13,316 nucleotides of DNA from Chitinophagaceae bacterium. Lineage in GTDB: Bacteria; Bacteroidota; Bacteroidia; Chitinophagales; Chitinophagaceae. The number at the start of each line of letters is the position of its first letter. The stretch's first letter is position 1. The notes beneath the pieces were generated by a model, which made no database searches, was not told the DNA's origin, and was given only the letters and a program-made list of their open reading frames with translations. A program made the translations under genes and the position numbers. Location: contig JACMLD010000003.1 in assembly GCA_014379785.1 (NCBI GenBank), forward strand, positions 1 to 13,316. The letters run 5' to 3'. This document shows, in pieces, positions 1 to 8,080 of the stretch.

Positions 1-1
1 C

Positions 2-670
2 ACACTCGACGAAATTGGAAGAAGGCTCGCCCTCGGAAACTTCAAACAGCTTAACCTCATCATCAAAGGTGACGTGGATGGTTCTGTGGAAGCCCTCAGT
101 GACTCCCTGCAGAAACTGTCAACCGAAGAAATCGCAGTCAGCGTTGTACACAAAGCCGTGGGTGCAATCACCGAAAGTGACGTACTCCTGGCAACAGCCT
201 CCGACGCGGTCATCGTTGGTTTCAACGTCCGCCCTTCAATCCAGGCATCCAGACTTGCCGAAAACGAAGGCGTACAGATCAAGACCTATTCGATTATCTA
301 CAACGCCATCGAAGAGATCAAGAGCGCGATGGAAGGGATGCTTGAACCTAAAATTCAGGAGAAGATTGTTGCAAACGTGGAAGTTCGCGAAGTCTACAAA
401 TTCGACAAGGCCACCGTTGCAGGATGTTTTGTACTCGACGGAAAAATCGCCAGAAACGCCAAAATCAGGATTATCCGCGATGGTATCGTGGAATTCCCGA
501 GAGGAGAAGGCGGATCGGCGGAACTTGGAAGTCTCAAACGCTTCAAAGACGATGTCAAAGACGTAGCGTCAGGAATGGAATGCGGTCTGACTGTGAAGAG
601 TTTCAACGACCTCAAAGTGGGCGATATCGTAGAAGCATTCGAAGAAGAAGAAGTAAAACGCACACTCTAA
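2..670 (+). CDS. infB: Translation initiation factor IF-2, C-terminal part (5' end outside window)
   Basis: IF-2 is the GTPase that brings fMet-tRNA to the 30S subunit and promotes subunit joining. Only the last 222 residues are present. The reading frame is open from base 2, so the gene starts upstream of the window; internal GTG or ATG codons here are not the start. The visible part begins with the family-typical stretch GRRLALGNFKQLNLIIKGDVDGS, then the IF-2 C1 domain (VGAITESDVLLATASDA, about residues 45-65) and the C2 domain (about residues 120-220) that binds the initiator tRNA, with GGSAELGSLKRFKDDVKDV and SGMECGLTV followed by KVGDIVEAFEEEEV near the end. The G domain lies outside the window. 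The C-terminus looks intact and of normal form. The gene is probably the last of its transcription unit, since a hairpin and a new promoter element follow. Identification is secure from sequence similarity recalled for the family. Confidence 0.97.
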   Translation, partial: TLDEIGRRLALGNFKQLNLIIKGDVDGSVEALSDSLQKLSTEEIAVSVVHKAVGAITESDVLLATASDAVIVGFNVRPSIQASRLAENEGVQIKTYSIIYNAIEEIKSAMEGMLEPKIQEKIVANVEVREVYKFDKATVAGCFVLDGKIARNAKIRIIRDGIVEFPRGEGGSAELGSLKRFKDDVKDVASGMECGLTVKSFNDLKVGDIVEAFEEEEVKRTL

Positions 671-692
671 ACAGAGCATATATATTTGTTAA

Positions 693-712
693 AAGCCGGC
701 CCGGTCCGGCTT
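693..712 (+). terminator. GC-rich hairpin after infB, possible terminator
   Basis: A perfect 7-bp inverted repeat (AAGCCGG / CCGGCTT) with a 6-base loop begins 22 bases after the infB stop. The stem is GC-rich, but the following bases (ATTCACTA) are not a T run, so it is a weak intrinsic terminator or an mRNA 3'-end stabiliser. A promoter-like element directly downstream fits a transcription-unit boundary here. Confidence 0.5.
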
Positions 713-729
713 ATTCACTAACTAGTGGA

Positions 730-737
730 TACATTTG
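730..737 (+). promoter_or_regulatory. Bacteroidota-type -7 promoter element for surA
   Basis: TACATTTG matches the Bacteroidota primary-sigma consensus TAnnTTTG exactly. It lies 20 bases before the chosen surA ATG, which would give a leader of roughly 15 bases. No clear TTG -33 element is visible at the expected spacing, so the call rests on the -7 box and its position between a hairpin and the start codon. Confidence 0.5.
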
Positions 738-757
738 AACAAACCGGAATTTCAGGT

Positions 758-2116
758 ATGAAGCAACTATGTTTTCTTGTTATCGCTGCACTGTGTTTTG
801 CATCTTCTGCACAGTCTCAGCGCGTGATTGCCGATAAGATCGTTGCCATAGTGGGTGACAAAGTGATCCTCAGATCAGATGTTTTCAACGAAATTCTCGA
901 CAGACAACGCAAAAACGAACCGGTACCGGACAACGCCGAGTGCCTCGTTATGGAACAGGCCCTTGCCATGAAAGCACTCATCGTGCAGGCAGAAAAGGAT
1001 TCACTCCAGGTGAGCGACGATGAGCTGGAAGCCATGCTCGACAACAGAGTCCGTCAGTTTATCCAGGTATATGGATCAAAAGATGCGCTCGAGCAGATTG
1101 CCGGCCGCACCGTCTACCAGATCAAGGAAGATTTTCGCAATCCCATCAAAGACAGCAAACTCGCCGAACTGATGAGAAACAAGATTGTTGAAGGCGTGAA
1201 AATCACTCCAACAGAAGTCAAAGCCTATTTTGATAAAATACCGAAAGACAGCCTCGCATTCTACGAAAGCGAAGTTGAAATTGGCCAGATCGTGCTTTAC
1301 CCAAAAGCAAGCCGCGACCTGGAGAAAAACGCACTCGACGAACTGGCTGATTATAAAAGACAGGTTGAAGCCGGAGAAAGAAAGTTCGAAACCCTCGCCA
1401 GCCTTTATACTGATGATCCGGGCAGCAAAAACACCGGTGGTATTTACCAGTTAAACCGTACTGAAAAAACCTGGGATCCTACCTTTCTGCAGGCCGCGTT
1501 CCGACTCAAAGAAGGCCAGATTTCACCAGTAATCAAATCCAAATTCGGATACCATATCATACAGATGGTTAGTCGCGCCGGCGACGATGCCACAGTGAGA
1601 CATATTCTGAAAATACCACCAATCACCGATGACGAAATCAAGATCAGCGTCAGCAGACTTGATTCAATCAGAGCCAAATTACTGGCAGGCACCATGCCTT
1701 TCGGCGAAGCCGTTCTCAGATACTCAGAAGACGAATCTTCAAAATATACAGCCGGAATGGTACAGTGCGCAAATGGCACTTATTGTACCATTGACCAGCT
1801 CGACAAAGACCTGGTGACCCTTCTGCCAAGCCTGAAAGCGGGTGAATATTCCCAGCCGGTGAGTTTTACCGACGAAAGAGGTAAAAAAGGTGTCCGCGTG
1901 GCATTTCTGAAGTCCAAAACAGAGCCGCACAGAGAAAATCTCCGTGACGACTACAACCGTATCTCGCTTAGAGCCCTTGAAGAGAAAAAAGGCGACGCGC
2001 TGGAAAAATGGTTCGATGCCAAAATCCCAAGCTATTACATCATGATCGACGACAGTTTTTCAGGCTGTAATACCCTAAGCAAATGGAAAAATAGTACAAC
2101 TGCCGGTACCAGATAG
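758..2116 (+). CDS. surA: SurA-type periplasmic peptidyl-prolyl cis-trans isomerase/chaperone
   Basis: A 452-residue exported foldase that likely helps outer-membrane proteins fold in the periplasm and carries parvulin-type peptidyl-prolyl isomerase domains. The ATG at 758 is chosen over an in-frame GTG at 725 because it directly begins a signal peptide (MKQLCFLVIAALCFASSAQS, cleavage near residue 20). Next come the SurA N-terminal chaperone region (about 21-165; opening RVIADKIVAIVGDKVILRSD), a first PpiC/parvulin domain (about 172-272, with FETLASLYTDDPGS and FGYHIIQM) and a second, more divergent one (about 278-385, VRHILKIPP then FGEAVLRYSED). A C-terminal helix ends in a DDSFSGCNTLSKW-like tail that I recall from Bacteroidota homologues. 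Length and domain order match SurA (E. coli 428 residues). It appears to be a single-gene unit with its own -7 element and a strong terminator. Known in the family: chaperone activity resides mainly in the N- and C-terminal parts. Inferred: the same role here. It could be a Bacteroidota paralogue with a narrower client set. Confidence 0.9.
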   Translation: MKQLCFLVIAALCFASSAQSQRVIADKIVAIVGDKVILRSDVFNEILDRQRKNEPVPDNAECLVMEQALAMKALIVQAEKDSLQVSDDELEAMLDNRVRQFIQVYGSKDALEQIAGRTVYQIKEDFRNPIKDSKLAELMRNKIVEGVKITPTEVKAYFDKIPKDSLAFYESEVEIGQIVLYPKASRDLEKNALDELADYKRQVEAGERKFETLASLYTDDPGSKNTGGIYQLNRTEKTWDPTFLQAAFRLKEGQISPVIKSKFGYHIIQMVSRAGDDATVRHILKIPPITDDEIKISVSRLDSIRAKLLAGTMPFGEAVLRYSEDESSKYTAGMVQCANGTYCTIDQLDKDLVTLLPSLKAGEYSQPVSFTDERGKKGVRVAFLKSKTEPHRENLRDDYNRISLRALEEKKGDALEKWFDAKIPSYYIMIDDSFSGCNTLSKWKNSTTAGTR

Positions 2117-2145
2117 GTGTTAACACTTAAGTATAAAAATTTCTG

Positions 2146-2176
2146 AAAAGACGCTGATTATCAGGCGTCTTTTTTG
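2146..2176 (+). terminator. Rho-independent terminator after surA
   Basis: The stem AAAAGACG...CGTCTTTT continues inward through CTGA/TCAG with one bulged G and a 3-base loop, followed by a run of six Ts. This is a textbook intrinsic terminator 30 bases after the surA stop. The A run on its 5' side could give some activity in the other direction as well. Confidence 0.85.
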
Positions 2177-2193
2177 CGTTATATTGAAATACA

Positions 2194-2221
2194 TTGACAA
2201 AATCGTCAGGGTATACTTTAA
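2194..2221 (+). promoter_or_regulatory. Candidate promoter for the histidine kinase operon
   Basis: TTG (2194-2196) is followed after 17 bases by TACTTTAA (2214-2221), a partial match to the Bacteroidota -33 TTG / -7 TAnnTTTG promoter (the last G is missing). The start of the kinase gene is about 55 bases downstream. The placement just after a terminator and before a large operon makes a promoter here expected, but the match is imperfect. Confidence 0.35.
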
Positions 2222-2259
2222 TTGGTGAATGTTAACAGACAGGTAGGATTTTGGCATGC

Positions 2260-2271
2260 TTAACCGGTTAA
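2260..2271. promoter_or_regulatory. Perfect 12-bp palindrome just before the kinase start
   Basis: TTAACCGGTTAA is a perfect 12-bp palindrome ending three bases before the ATG at 2275. It abuts a second palindrome, GCATGC (2254-2259). Related TTAA-centred palindromes occur at 2231-2236 (GTTAAC) and 2117-2126 (GTGTTAACAC) in the same intergenic region. It could be an operator or a small mRNA hairpin at the ribosome-binding region. No regulator is identifiable from the sequence alone. Confidence 0.35.
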
Positions 2272-2274
2272 TAT

Positions 2275-5200
2275 ATGATTAGTACCTCACAAAAATCCCA
2301 GCCTGCGACTAACCAACCCCTTCAAAAGGTGTATTTTGCTCAAACAGATGCAAATGGGACTATTCTGTGTGCCAATGATTTTCTTGGCGAACTGCTCGAG
2401 AGCGACACAGAAACACTAAGAGGTACCTCTATTTCTCTCCATTTCCCCGAACTCGAAAACTCCAGAAAACTCCAGGATCTCAGTCTCCATACTTTTGAAG
2501 CCGAAACGGAAACCTTAGACAGCGCACATTTTGGACGCCAGATAAAATGGAAGGTAACCAGGATCCAGATGAAGGATGCTGGACCCGTAACGCTAAACTG
2601 GAACGGAACCGAAGTAGAAGGAGTGATAAAAGCCAACGTTGCCAGCAACGAAAGGCAGAGATACCTGGCCGGACTGATGGAATCCGTGTCTGATATCATC
2701 ACAAGTCAGGACCTCGACATGAACGTGGTGAGCTGGAATCATGCAGCTGAACATATCTACGGATATACTGCAGCAGAAATGATCGGCAGAAAAATCCACC
2801 ACTACCTGAAGTTTATATACCACAACTCCAACAGGCAGGCATGGATGGAAGCCATTTTCACCAAAGGTTATTGGAAAGGTGAGGTGTCAGTAGTCAACAA
2901 ACGCGGTGAGCTGGTCACACTGATTTCTACCACCACGCAGGTAAAAGATGAAAACGGCCAGACAACAGGCTTCGTCACAATTGCCAAGGACATATCGGAG
3001 AATGAACGAAACACACAGCAGCTGAGAGAAAGCGAACAACGTTTTCGCATGATGGCAGATACCGCGCCTGTGATGATATGGATCAGCGACAAAGACGACA
3101 AAACAACTTATGTAAATAAATATTGGGCTGACTTTACCGGGATGAAAGAAGTGGAGACGATGGATGATGCCTGGTTTAAAGTGGTGCACCCCGAAGACAT
3201 GAGCATCGCGGTGACCGAATACCGCTCAGCATTCGATGTTAGAAAACCGATCCGGATGATCTACCGGTTGAAGCATCACTCAGACGGATACCACTGGGTC
3301 ATGGACCATGCCGTTCCCAGATTTCTTACAGACGGAACTTTTTTGGGTTATATAGGTTCAATCGCAGATATAAACGAAAGCAAGATCGCAGAAGAACAAA
3401 GGCAGCTTGCAGAGGAGGCACTCCAAAAAAGTGAACTTTTCTACAAAACACTTATCAGTGATTCAATGGACGGCATCCTGTTGACAGATGCCGGTGCCAA
3501 CATCACCTATGCCGCTGCTTCCATTTCAAATATTCTTGGCCACAAGCCAGAAAGCCTGATTGGTCACAATGCAATTTCCTTTGTGCATCCCGAAGATCAG
3601 CCGTTTGTATTGACGGCCTTTACAGATGAGGTGGAGAAAAAGCCCAAACACCCCATGGTGGTTGCAAGGCTGAGGAAAGATGACAATAGCTGGATATGGT
3701 GCTCTCTCCGCGGACATAATCTGATGGAGAATGATCATATCAATGGTCTTGTTATCTACGTGAGTGACGACACCAGCAGGCAAAAAATGGAGAATGCGCT
3801 CCGCGAAAATGAGCAGCGTTTCCGAAACCTCACAGAAAACGCGCCTACAGTCATTCAAAGACTTGATAAAAATTTCCGTTATACATTCTGCAACAAAACA
3901 TTCACCAGGCTATTCGGTCCGCCTGCGGAAATAACTTTGGGTAAAACTCCAGAGGAAATGGGTTTCACCGGACCACCCCTCCAGCAGTTTATGAAAGCGG
4001 CAAAGAAAACTTTTCGCTTCAAAACTATCCAGACACTTGCCATGGATATACAGAGAAAGTCGGGAGCACAGATTAAAGTGCTCGTCACCATCGCACCGGA
4101 ACTGGATGGCAATGGAGAAGTAGAATCTATTCTGGCAATTACCAGTGATCTCACAGCTCTAAAGGAAGCTGAACAACTCCTGGTAACCAAGGAAGAAGAA
4201 CTTTTTCAATCCAAAGAACGTTTCGAACTGGCCACAAAAGCAGCCAGTGATACCATCTGGGAATTGGACATCAGCACCGGTTATACTTTCATCACCCCGG
4301 AATTCGCCGAAAGATTCGGATACGGAGAAGACGATATCAGCGGACAAAATGCAAAATGGTTTATAGAGCGACTTCATCCAGAAGACCGCCTCTCCGTAGT
4401 TTCAAAACTCACGTCTGCATTCTCAAAAAAAGCAAAACTCTGGAGTGATGAGTTCAGACTTCGCTGCAAAGACGGAGCCTACAAATACATCCACAACCAG
4501 GCATATATATTTTATGATCATGAAGGCAACCCGTACCGCAGTATCGGCGCCATTCAGGACATCACACAGCGAAAGCTTTCAGAATCACAACTTATTCAAA
4601 AAGATATTCTGCTCGCCGCCTCAGCACTTGCTGCCAATGAATTGCTCACCGAATCGGTGTTCGATACCGGTATCAGCAAAAGTCTGCAGATCATCGGACA
4701 GGCAGTAAAAGTTGACCGCGCCTATATTTTTCAACATCACTACCGCGAGTCAGAAGCAAAACATTTTTACCGTCAGGTGCAGGAATGGAACTCTGGTGCC
4801 TACTCGGCTCAGATCGACAATCCCGAATTGCAATACTTTGCGGAAATAGACTACCCCGAAATTTTTGGCAACATCAGAGAAGGACAGCCAAGCCAGATTT
4901 CTTTGAAAAATGCAAAGCGAAAGGAACTGCTCAAACACATGCTTGAGCAAGACATCAAAACCCTGAACATCGTCCCGATTTTTGTACAGAACAATTTCTG
5001 GGGTTTTGTAGGATTTGATCAATGCAGCTACGAAAGGGTCTGGACCGGCATTGAAACAGATATACTGAAAGCTTTTGCCTCCAACCTTTCCGGAGCACTG
5101 GAAAGAAAAGAAGCAGAGAGAAAACAACTGGAAAGTGAACTCAAATACAGATCACTTTTTCAGAGCTCTCTCGATATCATTCATGTGCTCGACAAAGATC

Positions 5201-7410
5201 TCAAAATACAATACATCACTCCTTCGGTTACAACCATCCTCGGATATTCCGAAGATGATCTTACGCATAAAACCGCCATCGACCTGATTCATCCGGCAGA
5301 TGCAGCAGATGCACTGAAAGTTTTCAATGAGCTATTGTCAAATCCCTCACAGCACGTGATGGCAGACATGCGGGTTAAAAACAAACAAGGTGAATGGATA
5401 TGGGTGGAGGCCAAAGGCATCAACAGGCTGCAGGATCCGGTGATCAGAGGGCTCATTGTGAACTTTCGTGATATCACCGATCGCAAACAGTCTGAACAAA
5501 AATTGCAGGGATATTCCGAGCACATCACCAATATCCTGAACAGCATTACCGACGGATTTATTGCGCTCGATTATAATTCTCATGTACTATGGTGGAACCC
5601 GATTGCAGAACGTCTCACCGGTGTAAAAGACCTCGACGTACTCGGCAAAAACATCTGGAAAGCCCTGCCATTGCTGAAACGCACGGTTGCTTTCTCTGAG
5701 TATCAAAAGACCATTCGCGAAAAATCGGTGACCAATATTGAATTGTACATCGAAAAACTGGGTGTCTATTACGATATAAATGCATACCCGTCGCAACAAG
5801 GCCTTTTTGTTTATTTCAAAGACATCACTGCAAGAAAAAAACAGGAAATGTTGCTGGAACTGGAGCGTGAGGTGCTGGGCTTGAATGTAAACGCCGCTAT
5901 CAGTCTGCAGGAAACAGCCGAATATTTCCTGGAAGGAATGGAAAGGATCAACCCGGGCATGATGTGCTCTGTATTGCTGCTCGACGACAGCAGATTCAGA
6001 GTAAAACATCTGGCTGCAAAAAGCCTTCCTGAAAAGTTTATCCAAAGAGTGAACGGACTCGAAATTGGACCCAGGGCAGGCTCATGCGGAACCGCCATGT
6101 TCCTTCAGAAGTCGGTCATTGTAACTGATATACTGACCGATCCGCTATGGGACGACTACCGGCCATTGGCAACTCAATATGGGTTACAGGCCTGCTGGTC
6201 ATTTCCCATCATCACTTCATCAAACAGAGTACTTGGGTCTTTTGCCTGTTATTATAAGACGCTGCAGGCTCCCACGCCGGGACAGATAGAAATACTCGAA
6301 AGAGCTGCATCGCTGATTGGAATCATCATCGAAAATAAAAATGCAGAGAAAAGAATCAATCTCAGCAACGAACGATACCTCCTCGCAACAAAAGCCACCA
6401 ACGATGCTATCTGGGATTTTGACGTAAAAAACAACGTGCTCTATTGGGGTGAAAGTTTTTATACACTGTTCGACTATCCAAATGACACCGATATTCACCG
6501 CCATGGTTTTTGGGAGAGCAAGCTGCACCCCGATGACCGCGAGCGCGTGGTAAGAAAATTCGATGATGCCATCAAGGAGCATCAGAAGGAAATCATTTAT
6601 GCAGAATACCGTTTCCAGCGCGGTGACGGTAAATACGCCTTTATAATAGACAGGTCTTTTGTGGTTTATGACGCCAATGGTGAGCCTACAAGATTTGTAG
6701 GTTCCATGCAGGACATCACAGAAAGGAAGAAGCTCGAACGCAAAGTGCTCAAGCAGGAAATTGATAAACAGAAAATCATTGCACAGGCAGTAGTAGATGC
6801 GCAGGAAAAGGAACGTGCAGAAATCGGCAAAGAACTGCATGATAACGTAAACCAGATTTTGTCAACCGCAAAACTCTATCTCGAACTCGCAAAGACGGAT
6901 GCAAAGCAACGGAATGAACTGATCAAGAGAAGCGCGGACAGCATCTTTAACGCGATAAACGAAATCAGAAATATTTCACGCGCACTCGTACCGCCGAGCG
7001 TAAAGGATCTGGGACTGATTGATTCGATAAACGACCTGGTGGAACCTTTGAGAATGACGGTTAAAACACTGAAAGTACGGTTCCACACCTCCGGCGAATT
7101 GGAGAGCGTAATAAGCGACAAGCAAAAATTGATGCTGTTTAGAATCATTCAGGAGCAGGTAAATAATGTTTTGAAACATGCGGAAGCCACCGAATTATTG
7201 ATTAACTTAGTTATGGACGAAAAACACATCCAGCTTTCCATCACCGACAACGGCAAAGGCTTCGAATTAGCAAAAGTGCAGTTCAAAAAAGGGGTAGGAC
7301 TTTCAAACATCGAAAGCCGCGCTAACCTCTTCAATGGCCGCGTTACCATTACTGCATCTCCAGGTAAAGGTTGCAAATTATTAGTACAGGTACCGATTCA
7401 TCACAAGTAA
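2275..7410 (+). CDS. Giant soluble multi-PAS/GAF sensor histidine kinase (NarL-type)
   Basis: A 1711-residue sensor kinase that should autophosphorylate on His and pass phosphate to the response regulator encoded next. Approximate domains: degenerate PAS 15-120; PAS 127-247, 250-370, 385-505, 510-632 and 645-768; GAF 785-945; PAS 955-1072 and 1082-1187; GAF 1200-1355; PAS 1363-1485; helical linker to 1515; HisKA_3 dimerisation/phosphoacceptor 1512-1580; HATPase_c 1617-1707. Most PAS units end in a D-I-x-x-R-K/S type PAC motif. The phosphoacceptor is His1522 in KELHDNVNQIL. The ATPase has N1631 (N box, NNVLKHA), DNGKGF (D1658) and GVGLSNI (1673-1679). No signal peptide or transmembrane segment is visible, so it is probably cytoplasmic. 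No LOV cysteine motif (GxNCRFLQ) was seen, and the ligands are unknown. The PAS units at 645 and 1363 share ATKAxxDxIW and look like internal duplicates. The ATG at 2275 has an A/T-rich leader without a Shine-Dalgarno sequence. Family and catalytic core are certain; the exact number of PAS domains is not. Confidence 0.93.
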   Translation: MISTSQKSQPATNQPLQKVYFAQTDANGTILCANDFLGELLESDTETLRGTSISLHFPELENSRKLQDLSLHTFEAETETLDSAHFGRQIKWKVTRIQMKDAGPVTLNWNGTEVEGVIKANVASNERQRYLAGLMESVSDIITSQDLDMNVVSWNHAAEHIYGYTAAEMIGRKIHHYLKFIYHNSNRQAWMEAIFTKGYWKGEVSVVNKRGELVTLISTTTQVKDENGQTTGFVTIAKDISENERNTQQLRESEQRFRMMADTAPVMIWISDKDDKTTYVNKYWADFTGMKEVETMDDAWFKVVHPEDMSIAVTEYRSAFDVRKPIRMIYRLKHHSDGYHWVMDHAVPRFLTDGTFLGYIGSIADINESKIAEEQRQLAEEALQKSELFYKTLISDSMDGILLTDAGANITYAAASISNILGHKPESLIGHNAISFVHPEDQPFVLTAFTDEVEKKPKHPMVVARLRKDDNSWIWCSLRGHNLMENDHINGLVIYVSDDTSRQKMENALRENEQRFRNLTENAPTVIQRLDKNFRYTFCNKTFTRLFGPPAEITLGKTPEEMGFTGPPLQQFMKAAKKTFRFKTIQTLAMDIQRKSGAQIKVLVTIAPELDGNGEVESILAITSDLTALKEAEQLLVTKEEELFQSKERFELATKAASDTIWELDISTGYTFITPEFAERFGYGEDDISGQNAKWFIERLHPEDRLSVVSKLTSAFSKKAKLWSDEFRLRCKDGAYKYIHNQAYIFYDHEGNPYRSIGAIQDITQRKLSESQLIQKDILLAASALAANELLTESVFDTGISKSLQIIGQAVKVDRAYIFQHHYRESEAKHFYRQVQEWNSGAYSAQIDNPELQYFAEIDYPEIFGNIREGQPSQISLKNAKRKELLKHMLEQDIKTLNIVPIFVQNNFWGFVGFDQCSYERVWTGIETDILKAFASNLSGALERKEAERKQLESELKYRSLFQSSLDIIHVLDKDLKIQYITPSVTTILGYSEDDLTHKTAIDLIHPADAADALKVFNELLSNPSQHVMADMRVKNKQGEWIWVEAKGINRLQDPVIRGLIVNFRDITDRKQSEQKLQGYSEHITNILNSITDGFIALDYNSHVLWWNPIAERLTGVKDLDVLGKNIWKALPLLKRTVAFSEYQKTIREKSVTNIELYIEKLGVYYDINAYPSQQGLFVYFKDITARKKQEMLLELEREVLGLNVNAAISLQETAEYFLEGMERINPGMMCSVLLLDDSRFRVKHLAAKSLPEKFIQRVNGLEIGPRAGSCGTAMFLQKSVIVTDILTDPLWDDYRPLATQYGLQACWSFPIITSSNRVLGSFACYYKTLQAPTPGQIEILERAASLIGIIIENKNAEKRINLSNERYLLATKATNDAIWDFDVKNNVLYWGESFYTLFDYPNDTDIHRHGFWESKLHPDDRERVVRKFDDAIKEHQKEIIYAEYRFQRGDGKYAFIIDRSFVVYDANGEPTRFVGSMQDITERKKLERKVLKQEIDKQKIIAQAVVDAQEKERAEIGKELHDNVNQILSTAKLYLELAKTDAKQRNELIKRSADSIFNAINEIRNISRALVPPSVKDLGLIDSINDLVEPLRMTVKTLKVRFHTSGELESVISDKQKLMLFRIIQEQVNNVLKHAEATELLINLVMDEKHIQLSITDNGKGFELAKVQFKKGVGLSNIESRANLFNGRVTITASPGKGCKLLVQVPIHHK

Positions 7411-7424
7411 GTAAACTCTCAATT

Positions 7425-8066
7425 ATGGAAAAAATAAATATACTCATCGCCGACGATCATAAGCTGATCAGAGAAACGTGGACATATATCCTGAACAGTG
7501 ATCCAAGATTTCAGGTAGTGGCAGAATGCGGCGATTCCGAAGAAGCCGTGGAGGTCGCAAAACAAAAGCGACCGCATATCGTGCTAATGGATATCAACAT
7601 GTCTCCTATCAGCGGATTTGAAGCAACAGAAAGAATCCGCAAGGTATCTCCCGGCACAAAAATCATCGGTGTGTCAATGCACTCGCAACCTGCGTATGCC
7701 AAGAAAATGCTTCAGGTCGGCGCAAAGGGATATGTGACCAAAAATTCTTCACGCGAAGAAATGTTCAAGGCGATCATGGAAGTGCACAGAGGAAACAAAT
7801 ATGTATGCGACGAAATCAAAACGATTTTGTCTGAACAGTTGCTCGATGAAAATCAGGATACACCAAGTATCAATACATTAACAGAGCGCGAAATTCAGAT
7901 CATCAATCATATCAGGGAAGGAATGTCATCCAAAGAAATTGCATCCAAACTTGATATATCACTCAAGACCGTTGAAGTACACCGTCACAATATTCTCAAA
8001 AAGCTGAAACTGAAAAACTCGGCATCGCTGGTAAACTTTATTAACAGCAATGCCGGTTACGTATAG
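7425..8066 (+). CDS. NarL/FixJ-family response regulator
   Basis: A 213-residue DNA-binding response regulator, the likely phosphorelay partner of the HisKA_3 kinase that ends 14 bases upstream. The ATG at 7425 is chosen because it directly precedes the receiver domain (KINILIADDHK); longer in-frame starts would overlap the kinase gene. Receiver domain (about 1-120): acidic pair D10/D11, phosphoacceptor D56 in HIVLMD, S84 in the conserved Ser/Thr position and K106 in GYVTK. The linker is about 121-148. The LuxR/GerE helix-turn-helix is about 150-210, with LTEREIQIINHIREGMSSKE and SLKTVEVHRHNILKKLKLKN. All key residues are present and the length is normal. NarL-type regulators pair with HisKA_3 kinases, which supports the pairing. 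The target genes cannot be read from the window; autoregulation through the palindrome before the kinase gene is possible but only a guess. Confidence 0.95.
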   Translation: MEKINILIADDHKLIRETWTYILNSDPRFQVVAECGDSEEAVEVAKQKRPHIVLMDINMSPISGFEATERIRKVSPGTKIIGVSMHSQPAYAKKMLQVGAKGYVTKNSSREEMFKAIMEVHRGNKYVCDEIKTILSEQLLDENQDTPSINTLTEREIQIINHIREGMSSKEIASKLDISLKTVEVHRHNILKKLKLKNSASLVNFINSNAGYV

Positions 8067-8080
8067 GCTAGCAATCTTTC

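Noticed and set aside
15..566. Open frame of 183 codons overlapping infB in another frame
   Set aside because: The infB frame is conserved throughout; the Ser/Arg/Lys-rich product of this frame is a frame-shift shadow.
2040..2116. Possible frameshift at the end of surA because of the polar tail after the conserved part
   Set aside because: The last part (DDSFSGCNTLSKW) still looks like the normal end of Bacteroidota homologues, and the extra residues are a short, ordinary extension before a strong terminator.
2194..2217. E. coli-like TTGACA and TATACT promoter boxes before the kinase gene
   Set aside because: The spacing between the boxes is 12 bases, too short for a sigma-70 promoter (about 17). 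The Bacteroidota-type reading with TTG and TACTTTAA fits better and is listed at low confidence.
6220..6840. Open frame of 206 codons on the - strand inside the kinase gene
   Set aside because: It is antisense to intact GAF and PAS coding sequence and its product resembles no family; a shadow frame.
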